Shown here piece after piece: positions 20,445 through 28,624 of a stretch of DNA of 64,000 nucleotides (position 1 is the stretch's first letter; each line of letters opens with the position of its first letter). Source of the stretch: Hoeflea sp. GTDB taxonomy: Bacteria > Pseudomonadota > Alphaproteobacteria > Rhizobiales > Rhizobiaceae. A model generated the notes under the pieces. It did no database searches, was not told the DNA's origin, and saw nothing but the letters and a program-made list of their open reading frames with translations. Both the position numbers and the translations under genes were made by a program. Where the stretch lies: contig JAHRFE010000007.1 in the NCBI GenBank assembly GCA_019084245.1, positions 124,001 to 188,000 of the forward strand. Reading direction: 5' to 3'.

Positions 20445-21158
20445 TCAGCCGCCGCGGCGCCACATGGTCACCGGCGTTCCATCGGCCAGCGCGCCGGAGA
20501 AATAGTTGATGCCGTCGCGCTTCAGTTCGGCCACGGGCTGACCATTGCCGCTTTCGATGGCCAGCACTGCGTCATAGCCGGTGAAACTGTATCCCAGGGC
20601 AAATCTTCCGGCATTGGCGAGATACGGATTGGTGCAGGAGATGTTGTTCATGTTGCCGCCCTTGGCGTCTTTCAGCTTGTAGCCGCTGGTGGTGCCAAAA
20701 CCTCGGGCGATGACGCCAGCGCCGGTCCGGATCTGAAGCTCGCAGCCGCAGTTCGACGATCCGTCGGTCATCATCCACTTGCCGCCAAGGTCCTGCTCGG
20801 TGCGGACCACCTGGCTTGCGACCGTTGCGCCAATGACGCCGCCGCCGATCACGTTGCCCAGAACATTGCGCCCGACATTGCGAACAAGATTCTTGCCGAC
20901 CGCGTTCTTGGCGAAATCGGCGCCCTTGGCCGGCTTCGGCGGCGGCCCGCCGGCGAGCGTCATGGCGCAAACGCCCGGATTGGCTTGCGTGGCCGCGAAG
21001 GCGGTGACGGTGGGCGTCGCCGTATCTACCGTTTCTGCTGCGGCGGTTTGCGTCGCTTCACTTGTGCCGGGGGCTTCGGTCTTCGCCGTCTGGGAAGGCG
21101 TCTGGCAGGCCGCAATCAGGGTGAGGGCCCCCATCAGGCCGATGGTCTTGAGTTTCAT
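20445..21158 (-). CDS. Outer-membrane lipoprotein with AprI/Inh-type protease-inhibitor domain
   Basis: 237 residues. The lipobox LIAAC sits near residue 18, so it is lipidated, followed by a Thr/Ala-rich linker. A glycine-rich segment (NVLGNVIGGGVIGATVASQV) resembles glycine-zipper membrane segments. The C-terminal ~100 residues (DLGGKWMMTDGSSNCGCELQ ... FSGALADGTPVTMWR) fit the small beta-barrel of AprI/Inh inhibitors, as in Brucella Omp19. The start at the complement of 21156-21158 has GGGGACAAG upstream. Inhibitor activity is inference from domain shape. Confidence 0.75.
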   Translation of the reverse strand: MKLKTIGLMGALTLIAACQTPSQTAKTEAPGTSEATQTAAAETVDTATPTVTAFAATQANPGVCAMTLAGGPPPKPAKGADFAKNAVGKNLVRNVGRNVLGNVIGGGVIGATVASQVVRTEQDLGGKWMMTDGSSNCGCELQIRTGAGVIARGFGTTSGYKLKDAKGGNMNNISCTNPYLANAGRFALGYSFTGYDAVLAIESGNGQPVAELKRDGINYFSGALADGTPVTMWRRGG

Positions 21159-21393
21159 TGCTTGTCCCCGTTGCTTCATCGCCGTGCGACGAGGACGGAC
21201 CACCTGGAGGAGTTCAGGTGGACAATTCGCGCGCTCAGCCCCCGACGTGCATCCATCTTGTTGTTTTGATGCAGCAATCAGTAAGCCGCGCATGGTCGCG
21301 GCATGCAATAACCCTGTCGGGTGATAAGCATAGAGAACTGCCACTGGACCGTGATTCAGCCTGCTGGGATTCAAGGGCTGCCGGCCGGCTCGC

Positions 21394-22425
21394 TCAGACC
21401 TTGCCGCTCGCCGAAAGCAGGACCGCGACCGGGCGCGTCGTCCTGATTTCAGCCAGAACGAGAATAAGGCTCGCCGTCATCGGAACCGCCAGAAGCGCGC
21501 CCGGCAGTCCCCAGAGCGTGCTCCAGACCGCCAGAGCCAGGAGCACGACAAGCGGGCTCAGGTTGAAGGCGCGGCCCATCATGCGCGGCTCCAGAACCGC
21601 GCCGACGAAGATTTGCGCTGCGGACAAGGACAAAAGCACGACCCCCGCCATCCAGAGCGTGCCGAATTGGGCGAGGCTGAGCAGGACAGGAAAGATCACG
21701 CCAACCAGCGAGCCGATATAGGGGATGTAGTTCAGGAATGCGATCAGGACCGCCCAGAACAGGGCGAACTCGATCCCGAGCACCAGCATGATGACGAAGG
21801 ACACCGAACCGAGGATCAGGTTGACGACGGTCTTGACGAACAAATACTGGCCGATCCGCTCGTTGATCCGCGACAGAAGCGTAAGCGCACGGCCGCCGGC
21901 TTCTTCGCCACCCAGCGCAATCACCACTTTCCGGGTCATCATCCCGCGCTCGGCCATGAAGAAGCTGGCATAGAGCACGACAAGGAACAGAGTGGCGCCG
22001 AAGCCGCGCAGGGACAGCAGCGCCGGCGCTATCCATGACCGGATATCCATCTGATCGAGCGTGACGCGCCGAAGGTTTTCCCATGTCGGCTCGTCTTCGA
22101 TCCCCAGCAGGCTGGCGCTGCGTGTCACAAGTATCTGAAGGTTTGTTTCATATCGCGGCAGCACCGCCGCCACCTGGGCCAGGTTGTTGATGACAAGAAT
22201 AAACAGAAGCACCACCGCGAAGACGAAGGCGATCAGGATGAGGGTCCGCCGCGCCCAGGCCGGCAGGCGGCCGACGACCGGCAGGGCCTGCATGCTCTCC
22301 GCCGCGGTCGACAGCACATAGACGGAAATCGCCGCGGCGATCACCGGGATCAGCACCGGCTTTCCGATCCAGATCAGCCAGCCGATCATCAGGGTCAGCG
22401 CAAGTCCGTAGGTCGCGTTCCGCAT
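21394..22425 (-). CDS. AI-2E/PerM family membrane protein
   Basis: 343 residues with about eight hydrophobic segments. Family features are the paired N-terminal helices (ALTLMIGWLIWIGKPVLIPV), a long soluble loop at ~90-150, and the conserved C-terminal core SFVIMLVLGIEFALFWAVLI followed by NYIPYIGSLVGVIFP. Family members include TqsA (autoinducer-2 export) and Na+/H+ antiporters, so the name does not fix the substrate. It lies 90 bp from the permease gene downstream of it in sequence and on the same strand, so read-through from 22516 is possible. Confidence 0.9.
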   Translation of the reverse strand: MRNATYGLALTLMIGWLIWIGKPVLIPVIAAAISVYVLSTAAESMQALPVVGRLPAWARRTLILIAFVFAVVLLFILVINNLAQVAAVLPRYETNLQILVTRSASLLGIEDEPTWENLRRVTLDQMDIRSWIAPALLSLRGFGATLFLVVLYASFFMAERGMMTRKVVIALGGEEAGGRALTLLSRINERIGQYLFVKTVVNLILGSVSFVIMLVLGIEFALFWAVLIAFLNYIPYIGSLVGVIFPVLLSLAQFGTLWMAGVVLLSLSAAQIFVGAVLEPRMMGRAFNLSPLVVLLALAVWSTLWGLPGALLAVPMTASLILVLAEIRTTRPVAVLLSASGKV

Positions 22426-22515
22426 GCTTTTCCCGTTCCCCGGCGTGGATGTGGCGTCGTCGTTCCTACCCTACTTCCGCGAGCTTTCAATACAAGCGGG
22501 GGGCAGGCGCCAACT

Positions 22516-24198
22516 TCACACTGATGGCAGCAGCGCATCGATTCTTGGCCGGACCACCTTTTGCGGACGGCTCGACTTGCCGATGGTGTGGCAGAGCAGG
22601 ACCACCGGCAACAGCCCGAAGCCGACGATCATCAGCGAGGGCAGGGCCGCCTGCTGCAGCCGCTCGTCAGATGCCAGCCGGTAGGCCTGGACGGCGAGCG
22701 TGTCGAAGTTGAATGGCCGCATGATCAGCGTCGCGGGCAGTTCCTTCATCACGTCGACAAAGACGATGAGCAGGGCGGTGAGCAGGCTGGGTCTGAGCAG
22801 CGGCAGATGCACGTCAAACAGCATCCGCCCGGAGGTGCGGCCAAGCGTGCGGGCGGCGGCGTCGATATTGGGCTTGATCGCCGAAATGCCGGTGTCGAAG
22901 GCGCCGAGCGCTGCGGCGATGAAGCGCACCATGTAGGCCACCACCAGAAGCCCGATGGAGCCGGTGAAGAACAGCCCCGTGGAATAGTCGAAATTGGTCC
23001 TTGCCCAGGCGTCGACCATGTTGTCGAGCGCCGCGAAGGGGACCAGCAGGCCGACTGCGATGACGCCGCCCGGAACCGCGTAACCGATGCCGGCGGCGGC
23101 GGCGGAAAACCGGGCGGCGAGGCTCGGCGCGATGCGGGCGCAAAAGCCGATGATGACGGCGCAGGCGACGGTGACAAAGGCGGTGATGGAGGCGAGCGTC
23201 AGCGAGTTCTGCACATAGCCGAGATAACGCGGCGAGAACGGGGACGCGCCGGCCCTGATCGCCATGTCGGTGAGGACAACGAGCGGAATGGCGAAGCCGA
23301 TGGCGACCGGCAACGCGCAGGCGGCAAACGCCAGGCCGGCGCGCCAACCGCGCAAAGGATGCCGCTCCATGGCCTCGATGCGATTGCCGGCGGGAAAGCG
23401 CTTGGCGGCCCCGCGCTGGGCCCGTTCCAACAGCGCGAAGGTGAGCGCCACGATGAGCAGGCAGAGCGCCAGCTGCGAGGCCGCCATCCGGTCGCCCATC
23501 GAGAACCATGCGGCATAGATGCCGGTGGAGAAGGTCTGTACTCCGAAATGGGCCACGGTGCCGAAATCGGCGATGGTCTCCATCAGCGCGAGAATCACGC
23601 CGCCGGCGATGGCCGGGCGCGCCATCGGCAGGCTCACGCGCCAGAAGGCGGACCAGGGCGTGTGGCCGAGCGTCCGGGCGGCGAAATAGGCGGTCGGCGA
23701 CTGCTTGAGGAAAGCCGCGCGGGCGAGCAGATAGACGTATGGGTAAAGCACGAAAATCAGCATCGCCGCGGCGCCGCCCAGCGAGCGGACTTCGGGAAAC
23801 CAGTAGTCCCGCGGACCCCAGCCGGTGACGTTGCGAAGCGCTGTCTGCACCGCGCCGGGATGATCGAGCAGGTCGGTATAGGCATAGGCCAGCACATAGG
23901 CCGGAAAGGCCATCGGCAGCGCCAGCACGATCTCGAAGGTGCGGCGGAAGGGGAAGCTGCAGGTGGTCACCAGCCAGGCCGTGCTGGTGCCGACGATTGC
24001 GGTGCCAATGCCCACCAGCACCACCAGTTCGATTGTGGTCCAGGCATAGCGCGGCAGCACCGTCGCCATCAGGCTGTTCCAGGTGTCGAGCGTGCCCGAG
24101 GCCGCCGCAAACCCCACCGCCAGGATAGGCGCGAGGCACAGAAGCGATACGATCCAGGCGGCAATTTTGAGTGCGCGTTCGCCCACGGTGCGGCTCAT
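22516..24198 (-). CDS. Iron(III) ABC transporter permease, two fused permease domains (FbpB type)
   Basis: 560 residues with about 12 membrane helices in two homologous halves, each with an EAA-like loop contacting the ATPase (AARTLGHTPWSAFWRVSLPM near 180; AARTLGRTSGRMLFDVHLPL near 450). Fused double permeases are typical of ferric ABC importers such as FbpB/SfuB. It lies divergently from bfd, an iron-regulated gene, which supports an iron role. Neither a binding protein nor an ATPase gene is adjacent; the binding protein at 14303 is a plausible partner. Confidence 0.9.
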   Translation of the reverse strand: MSRTVGERALKIAAWIVSLLCLAPILAVGFAAASGTLDTWNSLMATVLPRYAWTTIELVVLVGIGTAIVGTSTAWLVTTCSFPFRRTFEIVLALPMAFPAYVLAYAYTDLLDHPGAVQTALRNVTGWGPRDYWFPEVRSLGGAAAMLIFVLYPYVYLLARAAFLKQSPTAYFAARTLGHTPWSAFWRVSLPMARPAIAGGVILALMETIADFGTVAHFGVQTFSTGIYAAWFSMGDRMAASQLALCLLIVALTFALLERAQRGAAKRFPAGNRIEAMERHPLRGWRAGLAFAACALPVAIGFAIPLVVLTDMAIRAGASPFSPRYLGYVQNSLTLASITAFVTVACAVIIGFCARIAPSLAARFSAAAAGIGYAVPGGVIAVGLLVPFAALDNMVDAWARTNFDYSTGLFFTGSIGLLVVAYMVRFIAAALGAFDTGISAIKPNIDAAARTLGRTSGRMLFDVHLPLLRPSLLTALLIVFVDVMKELPATLIMRPFNFDTLAVQAYRLASDERLQQAALPSLMIVGFGLLPVVLLCHTIGKSSRPQKVVRPRIDALLPSV

Positions 24199-24363
24199 TC
24201 CTCAAGTTCGGCGCCGTCCCGGTCAAACCGGCGGCATCATCGGTCCGGTGTTCGGCTCAACCCCGATTTCCGGGTTTGACAGCGCCACACGCCTCGGACA
24301 AAGATTGTGGAGTAAATCATACAGGTTTTAGCGTCAACCTGGCGCACGCAACCGGACCCGAGC

Positions 24364-24582
24364 ATGATTGTCTGCCAGTGCAACATCCTGTCAAAAGCCG
24401 AGATCGAGACGGCGGTGGAACAGCTGCTCTTGCAGGATCCATGGCGGCTGATCGTGCCCTCCACTGTCTACCACGCCATGCGGATGCGCGGTCGCTGTTG
24501 CGGCTGTTTCCCCGATGTTGTCGAGATCATCGGCGAAGTGACGGCGCGGATACGGCCGGAGCAGGCGCGGGATGCCTCATGA
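24364..24582 (+). CDS. bfd: Bacterioferritin-associated ferredoxin
   Basis: 72 residues. The [2Fe-2S] cysteine pattern is clear: MIVCQCN at the start and RGRCCGCFPDVV after about 40 residues (C-x-C ... C-x-x-C type). Bfd reduces bacterioferritin-stored Fe(3+) so that iron can be released, and is normally made under iron limitation. The ribosome-binding site is weak. The 165-bp region shared with the divergent permease gene probably holds a common iron-responsive operator, though I could not identify a clean Irr or RirA box. Confidence 0.9.
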   Translation: MIVCQCNILSKAEIETAVEQLLLQDPWRLIVPSTVYHAMRMRGRCCGCFPDVVEIIGEVTARIRPEQARDAS

Positions 24583-24704
24583 TGCGAAGTCATGCCGCTT
24601 GCCGATTGACGTCATCGCGGCCAATGCCTAAATCATGGGTAAACCAATTCAACACCCGGCGCAGCCGCATGGTTTTGCGCCCGACTGCAAAGGCAGACGA
24701 ACCC

Positions 24705-25043
24705 ATGGACCTTCGCTCCGTAACGCCGACCTATTCCGTCACAGGCCAGATCGAGGTCGAAGATCTGGCCGCCATCAAGGCCGCCGGCTTTCAATCCATC
24801 GTCTGCCACCGTCCCGACGACGAGGTGGCAGACCAACCGAGTTTCGAGAGCATCAGGCAGGCCGCCGCCGCCCTTGGCATCGAAACACGCCACATCCCGG
24901 TCGGTCCGACGGGCGTAACTGCTGATGCGGTGCGCGAGATGGTCGATGCCATCGAGGAAATGCCCAAGCCCATGCTCGGCTATTGCCGCTCGGGCGCCCG
25001 CTCGACGGCGATCTACCAGCATACGGAACATATGCGCGGCTGA
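24705..25043 (+). CDS. TIGR01244 family phosphatase/sulfurtransferase-like protein
   Basis: 112 residues. It matches the small DUF442/Blh-type family: N-terminal MDLRSVTPTYSVTGQI, then DLAAIKAAGFQSIVCHRPDD and the active-site loop YCRSGARS (C-x5-R of tyrosine-phosphatase/rhodanese-like folds) near residue 97. In some bacteria the domain is fused to a metallo-beta-lactamase (sulfur dioxygenase) and linked to sulfide detoxification; here it is alone. I place the start at ATG 24705 because the upstream in-frame sequence overlaps bfd and looks non-coding. Confidence 0.85.
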   Translation: MDLRSVTPTYSVTGQIEVEDLAAIKAAGFQSIVCHRPDDEVADQPSFESIRQAAAALGIETRHIPVGPTGVTADAVREMVDAIEEMPKPMLGYCRSGARSTAIYQHTEHMRG

Positions 25044-25321
25044 AATATTCCTGGGTTAAAGCTCGGCCTGCTTGACGGCGACTGCGGCCGCCAGGCGTGA
25101 CTTTGGTCGCCAACATGCGCTCTTTCTGTCTGAGCGCCTGTGTCAGCGATGCGCCGCTTGCCGCCGTTTAAATGCCACGGCGCTCATCCGCGCCCGACCA
25201 TCTCCCTCATTCTCCAGTTCGCACACGCCTGGCGGAACCTTACCGCCGCAGCGGCGTTAACCTCGCGTCTGCCGAGACGAATGAGATGTCTCGGACCAAC
25301 CAAGTGACGAAAGGGTCTCAA

Positions 25322-25402
25322 ATGCGTGCGATCGGACTTTGGCTGCTCGGCATTCCCATCTGGATCATCATCATTCTCGCCATTTTCACCAGCTGGGTGT
25401 GA
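25322..25402 (+). CDS. 26-residue membrane micro-protein
   Basis: Starts MRAIGLWLLGIPIWIIIIL and ends FTSWV: one hydrophobic helix. It has a good ribosome-binding site (GAAAGGG) seven bases before the ATG, and the stop is 46 bp before a second micro-protein gene. Together with 25449 and the PhnA-like gene it looks like a three-gene operon. Function unknown; short single-helix proteins often tune larger membrane partners. Confidence 0.65.
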   Translation: MRAIGLWLLGIPIWIIIILAIFTSWV

Positions 25403-25448
25403 AGGCAGATATCCGGGCGTCCCCTCAACCCAAACAGGAGCCGAAACA

Positions 25449-25523
25449 ATGAACGGTATTATCTATCTCGTCGGACTGGTCGTGGTCGTCCTGGCCATCT
25501 TGTCTTTCCTCGGACTAAGCTAG
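25449..25523 (+). CDS. 24-residue membrane micro-protein
   Basis: Starts MNGIIYLVGLVVVVLAILSF and ends LGLS: a single hydrophobic helix spanning almost the whole protein. A strong AGGAG lies eight bases before the ATG. Its stop is 10 bp before the PhnA-like membrane protein, so the two are probably translationally linked. I recall similar peptides ahead of this gene in other rhizobia, which supports it being real, but I cannot verify that here. Confidence 0.75.
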   Translation: MNGIIYLVGLVVVVLAILSFLGLS

Positions 25524-25533
25524 GATCATCTTG

Positions 25534-26433
25534 ATGGCCAATATTGACGAAACACTCATTGTCGCGTCTGCTGCTCCGCAGGAGCATGCATCCTATGTCG
25601 ATTGGCCGGCCATTTTCGGCGGCATCGTGCTCGCCTCCGGCGTTTCGGTGGTGCTGATGAGCTTCGGCGCCGCCATGGGTCTCACCTTCACCGCCGTCGC
25701 CGACCGGCCGGGCGCACATGTGGTCGGCATGAGCATCGGTGTCGCGCTGTGGTTCATCTGGGTGCAGGTCTCGAGCTTCATGGCCGGGGCCTATCTCACC
25801 GGACGGATGCGCAAGCGTTTCCACGACAGCACCGCCCATGAGGTCGAAGTCCGCGACGGCGCGCACGGCCTGCTCGTCTGGGGCGGCGCCATCATCCTCG
25901 GCGCGCTGATCGCCGCAAGCGGCCTTGGCGCGGTCACATCCGCCGTCAGCACGACCGTGGGCGCTACAGCCGGCGCTGTCGGCCAGGCGGTCTCATCGGA
26001 CGCCCTGACAGACGAATATGGCTATTTCGCCGATTCGCTGCTGCGTCCGGCGCCGGGTGGCGCCGGGACGACAGGCGCAGACGACCGCGGTCCGGTGACT
26101 GCGGAAGTGTTGCGCATCCTGTCCAATGCCGGATCGGACGAGGTTTCCGAAGACGACAGGGCCTATCTCGGCTCGGTCGTGGCGGCCCGCACCGGACTTG
26201 GCCAGGAGGAAGCCACGGCGCGCGTCGACAGCGTGCTGACCGGCTATTACGAAGCTCGCACGGAGGCCGCCGAAGCCGCTGAAACGGCCCGCCGTGTCGG
26301 CATCATCTCGGCCTTCCTGATCGCCGCTTCGCTCCTGGTCAGCGGCGCCGGTTCCTACTGGGCCGCGACTGCGGGCGGTGCGCATCGCGACGAGCGCGTC
26401 GAGTTCGACCACATGTTCCGCCGCGTCGGCTGA
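25534..26433 (+). CDS. PhnA-like integral membrane protein (rhizobial family)
   Basis: 299 residues with about four membrane segments: GIVLASGVSVVLMSFGAAMG, VVGMSIGVALWFIWVQVSSF, GLLVWGGAIILGALIAASGL, and near the C-terminus IISAFLIAASLLVSGAGSYW. Between the third and fourth lies a ~100-residue soluble loop (SEDDRAYLGSVVAARTGLGQ) resembling an acidic helical domain. It is annotated in rhizobia as 'PhnA-like', but I see no PhnA zinc-ribbon motif, so that name is misleading. ATG 25534 is preferred over TTG 25531 on spacing from AGGA. Function unknown. Confidence 0.8.
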   Translation: MANIDETLIVASAAPQEHASYVDWPAIFGGIVLASGVSVVLMSFGAAMGLTFTAVADRPGAHVVGMSIGVALWFIWVQVSSFMAGAYLTGRMRKRFHDSTAHEVEVRDGAHGLLVWGGAIILGALIAASGLGAVTSAVSTTVGATAGAVGQAVSSDALTDEYGYFADSLLRPAPGGAGTTGADDRGPVTAEVLRILSNAGSDEVSEDDRAYLGSVVAARTGLGQEEATARVDSVLTGYYEARTEAAEAAETARRVGIISAFLIAASLLVSGAGSYWAATAGGAHRDERVEFDHMFRRVG

Positions 26434-26459
26434 ACGACAAAACGACATGCGACATTGAC

Positions 26460-26485
26460 AGGCGCGGGATGAAAGTCCCGCGCCT
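26460..26485. terminator. Bidirectional terminator-like hairpin
   Basis: AGGCGCGGGA, a 6-nt loop, then TCCCGCGCCT between the convergent PhnA-like and DCC genes. The stem is a perfect 10 bp. Confidence 0.85.
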
Positions 26486-26493
26486 CTTGACGT

Positions 26494-26907
26494 TCAGGGC
26501 CGGGGCGTGTGCGGGGTTTCCCCGGGACCGCCGTGGCCGCGCCGGGCGCGGTAGCTGCGCTGCCATTTGAGAAATGCCAGATAGGCCAGTTGGGCTGCCT
26601 GGCGGATCAGCGGCGTACGAAACAGGAAGGCGCCCCATCGCAGACCGGGCAGCTTGCCCCAGATGGCCGCGAAGGCATCGACGCCGATCTGCCAGGGACC
26701 GTCGCCATCGCGCGCATGAAACTTTCCGAGCAGATCCGCGCGGCTCTTGCCCGCGGGCAATTGCCGGTCGGTGAGCGCAACGATGTCGATCCAGTCGATC
26801 CTGCCCTGCCGGTCGATGCGGCTGTAGAGCGCCACCTCCTGGCGGCAGACGGGACAATCGCCGTCGTACCAGACGGACAGGGCGGAACCTGGTTGGGTGC
26901 TGTTCAT
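26494..26907 (-). CDS. DCC family thiol-disulfide oxidoreductase-like protein (DUF393)
   Basis: 137 residues. It begins SVWYDGDCPVCRQEVALYSR, with the D-x-x-C-x-x-C motif that names the DCC family and resembles the thioredoxin CxxC. GKFHARDGDGPWQIGVDAF is also conserved in the family. The start at the complement of 26905-26907 places the motif near residue 18. It probably acts as a cytosolic or membrane-associated redox protein, but no DCC reaction is established. It precedes the ThDP/CoA-transferase genes on the same strand but is their downstream neighbour (46 bp after the ThDP gene stop). Confidence 0.88.
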   Translation of the reverse strand: MNSTQPGSALSVWYDGDCPVCRQEVALYSRIDRQGRIDWIDIVALTDRQLPAGKSRADLLGKFHARDGDGPWQIGVDAFAAIWGKLPGLRWGAFLFRTPLIRQAAQLAYLAFLKWQRSYRARRGHGGPGETPHTPRP

Positions 26908-26953
26908 TGCCTCAAACTGGGGCTGTCGGCGCAAACAACAAGGGCAGCGAGCT

Positions 26954-28624
26954 TCAGTCCGCTTTCTTCACCCCCGTCCCCGAGATCTGGTCCAATGTCC
27001 GCGTCGGGGTGATCGCCTGCTGATCGAGCTTGATCTCGATGATCGAGGCTATACCGCTTGCCCTGGCGCGCTCGAAGGCCGGGACGAAATCCTCGGTCTT
27101 TTCCACTGTCTCGCCATGGCCGCCATAGGCGCGGGCAAGGGCCGCGAAATCCGGGTTGACAAGGTCGGTGGCGCTGACCCGGCCGGGATAGTCGCGCTCC
27201 TGGTGCATGCGGATGGTGCCGTACATCGAATTGTTGACCACGATGACGATGATCGGCAGCTTGTGCTGGATGGCGGTGGCGAATTCCTGGCCGTGCATCA
27301 TGAAGCAGCCGTCGCCGGCAAAGGCCACCACCAGCCGCTCGGGAAACGCCTGCTGGGCGGCGACCGCTGCGGGCACGCCATAGCCCATCGAGCCCGATGC
27401 AGGGGCCGCCTGGGTCGCGAATTTGCGGAAGCGGATGTAGCGGTGCACCCAGGTGGCGTAATTGCCCGCGCCGTTGGTGAGGATCGCGTCCTCGGGCAGG
27501 TTGTCGCGCAGCCAGGTGATGATCGGGCCCATGTGGACGTCGCCGGGTCCGGTTTCAGGCGGCATCGACCAACTCAGGTATTCCTCATGCATGCGCGCCA
27601 CCCGACCGGCGCGCGCGGGCGTGACCTCGACATCAAGCTCGGACAGCGCCTCGGCGAAGGAGGCGGGGTCGGCGTTGATGGCGAGCGCCGGACGGTAGAC
27701 CCGGCCGAGTTCGCCGCTGTCCGCGTGGACATGAACCAGCGGCTGGGATGGAAACGGCACGCTAAGCAGCGTGTAGCCCGAGGACGGCATTTCGGAAAAA
27801 CGGCCGCCGACCAGCATCACCAGGTCCGAGCTCGAGATTTCATGGGCGAGCGCCGGATTGATGCCGATGCCGACATCGCCGGCATAGCAGGGATGGAGAT
27901 GGTCAAACAGCATCTGGCGGCGGAACGAGCAGCCGACGGGGATCTGGGCGCGCTCGGCGAAGTGCCGCACCTGGTGCACGGCCGCTTCGGTCCAGCGGGT
28001 GCCGCCGAGGATGATGATCGGCCGCTCGGCCTTCGAGATCCGTTCGGCGAGATCGGTCATCTCGGCCTTGCCGGGATGGTTGGCGGGGACCGGGTTGGGC
28101 AGGATCCGGACCGGGGGCTTGGCGACGGTTTCGCGCAGCACATCCTCGGGCAGCGACAGCACCACCGGACCGGGGCGCCCGGAGAGCGCTACCGAGAAGG
28201 CGCGGTTGACGAATTCCGGGATGCGCGCCGGATCGTCGATCTCCCCCACCCATTTGGCGAATTCGGTGAACGCCCGGCGGTATTCGACCTCCTGGAAAGC
28301 CTCGCGCTCGCGGGCGTCGCGCTGGACCTGGCCGATGAACAGGATCATCGGAATCGAATCCTGACGCGCGATGTGCAGCCCCGCAGCGGCATTGGTGGCG
28401 CCGGGGCCGCGGGTGACGAAGCAGATGCCGGGCTTGCCGGTCAAGCGGCCCCAGCTGTCTGCCATCATCGCCGCCCCGCCTTCCTGCCGGCAGACGGTGA
28501 CGCCGACGCCCGAATCGACCAGCGCATCGAGCACCGCGAGATAGCTTTCGCCGGGCACGCAGAACAGGCGCTCGACACCATTGGCCTTGAGCGTGTCGAC
28601 AATCAGTTGGCCGCCGGTTTTCAT
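26954..28624 (-). CDS. Thiamine-diphosphate-dependent enzyme (acetolactate synthase-like / acyl-CoA lyase-like)
   Basis: 556 residues in the usual three ThDP domains. The activating Glu lies in CRQEGGAAMMADSWGR, and the ThDP-binding motif GDGCFMMHGQEF ends in IVIVVNNSMYG. The closest families by motif are acetolactate synthase large subunit, oxalyl-CoA decarboxylase and 2-hydroxyacyl-CoA lyase. Its ATG overlaps the stop of the CoA-transferase gene by 4 nt (ATGA), so the two are translationally coupled. That pairing favours an acyl-CoA substrate over acetolactate synthesis, but this is inference. Confidence 0.85.
   Translation of the reverse strand: MKTGGQLIVDTLKANGVERLFCVPGESYLAVLDALVDSGVGVTVCRQEGGAAMMADSWGRLTGKPGICFVTRGPGATNAAAGLHIARQDSIPMILFIGQVQRDAREREAFQEVEYRRAFTEFAKWVGEIDDPARIPEFVNRAFSVALSGRPGPVVLSLPEDVLRETVAKPPVRILPNPVPANHPGKAEMTDLAERISKAERPIIILGGTRWTEAAVHQVRHFAERAQIPVGCSFRRQMLFDHLHPCYAGDVGIGINPALAHEISSSDLVMLVGGRFSEMPSSGYTLLSVPFPSQPLVHVHADSGELGRVYRPALAINADPASFAEALSELDVEVTPARAGRVARMHEEYLSWSMPPETGPGDVHMGPIITWLRDNLPEDAILTNGAGNYATWVHRYIRFRKFATQAAPASGSMGYGVPAAVAAQQAFPERLVVAFAGDGCFMMHGQEFATAIQHKLPIIVIVVNNSMYGTIRMHQERDYPGRVSATDLVNPDFAALARAYGGHGETVEKTEDFVPAFERARASGIASIIEIKLDQQAITPTRTLDQISGTGVKKAD

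Noticed and set aside
24199-24363. An Irr or RirA box between bfd and the FbpB permease
   Set aside because: Iron-responsive control is expected, but no sequence close enough to the known consensus was found by eye.
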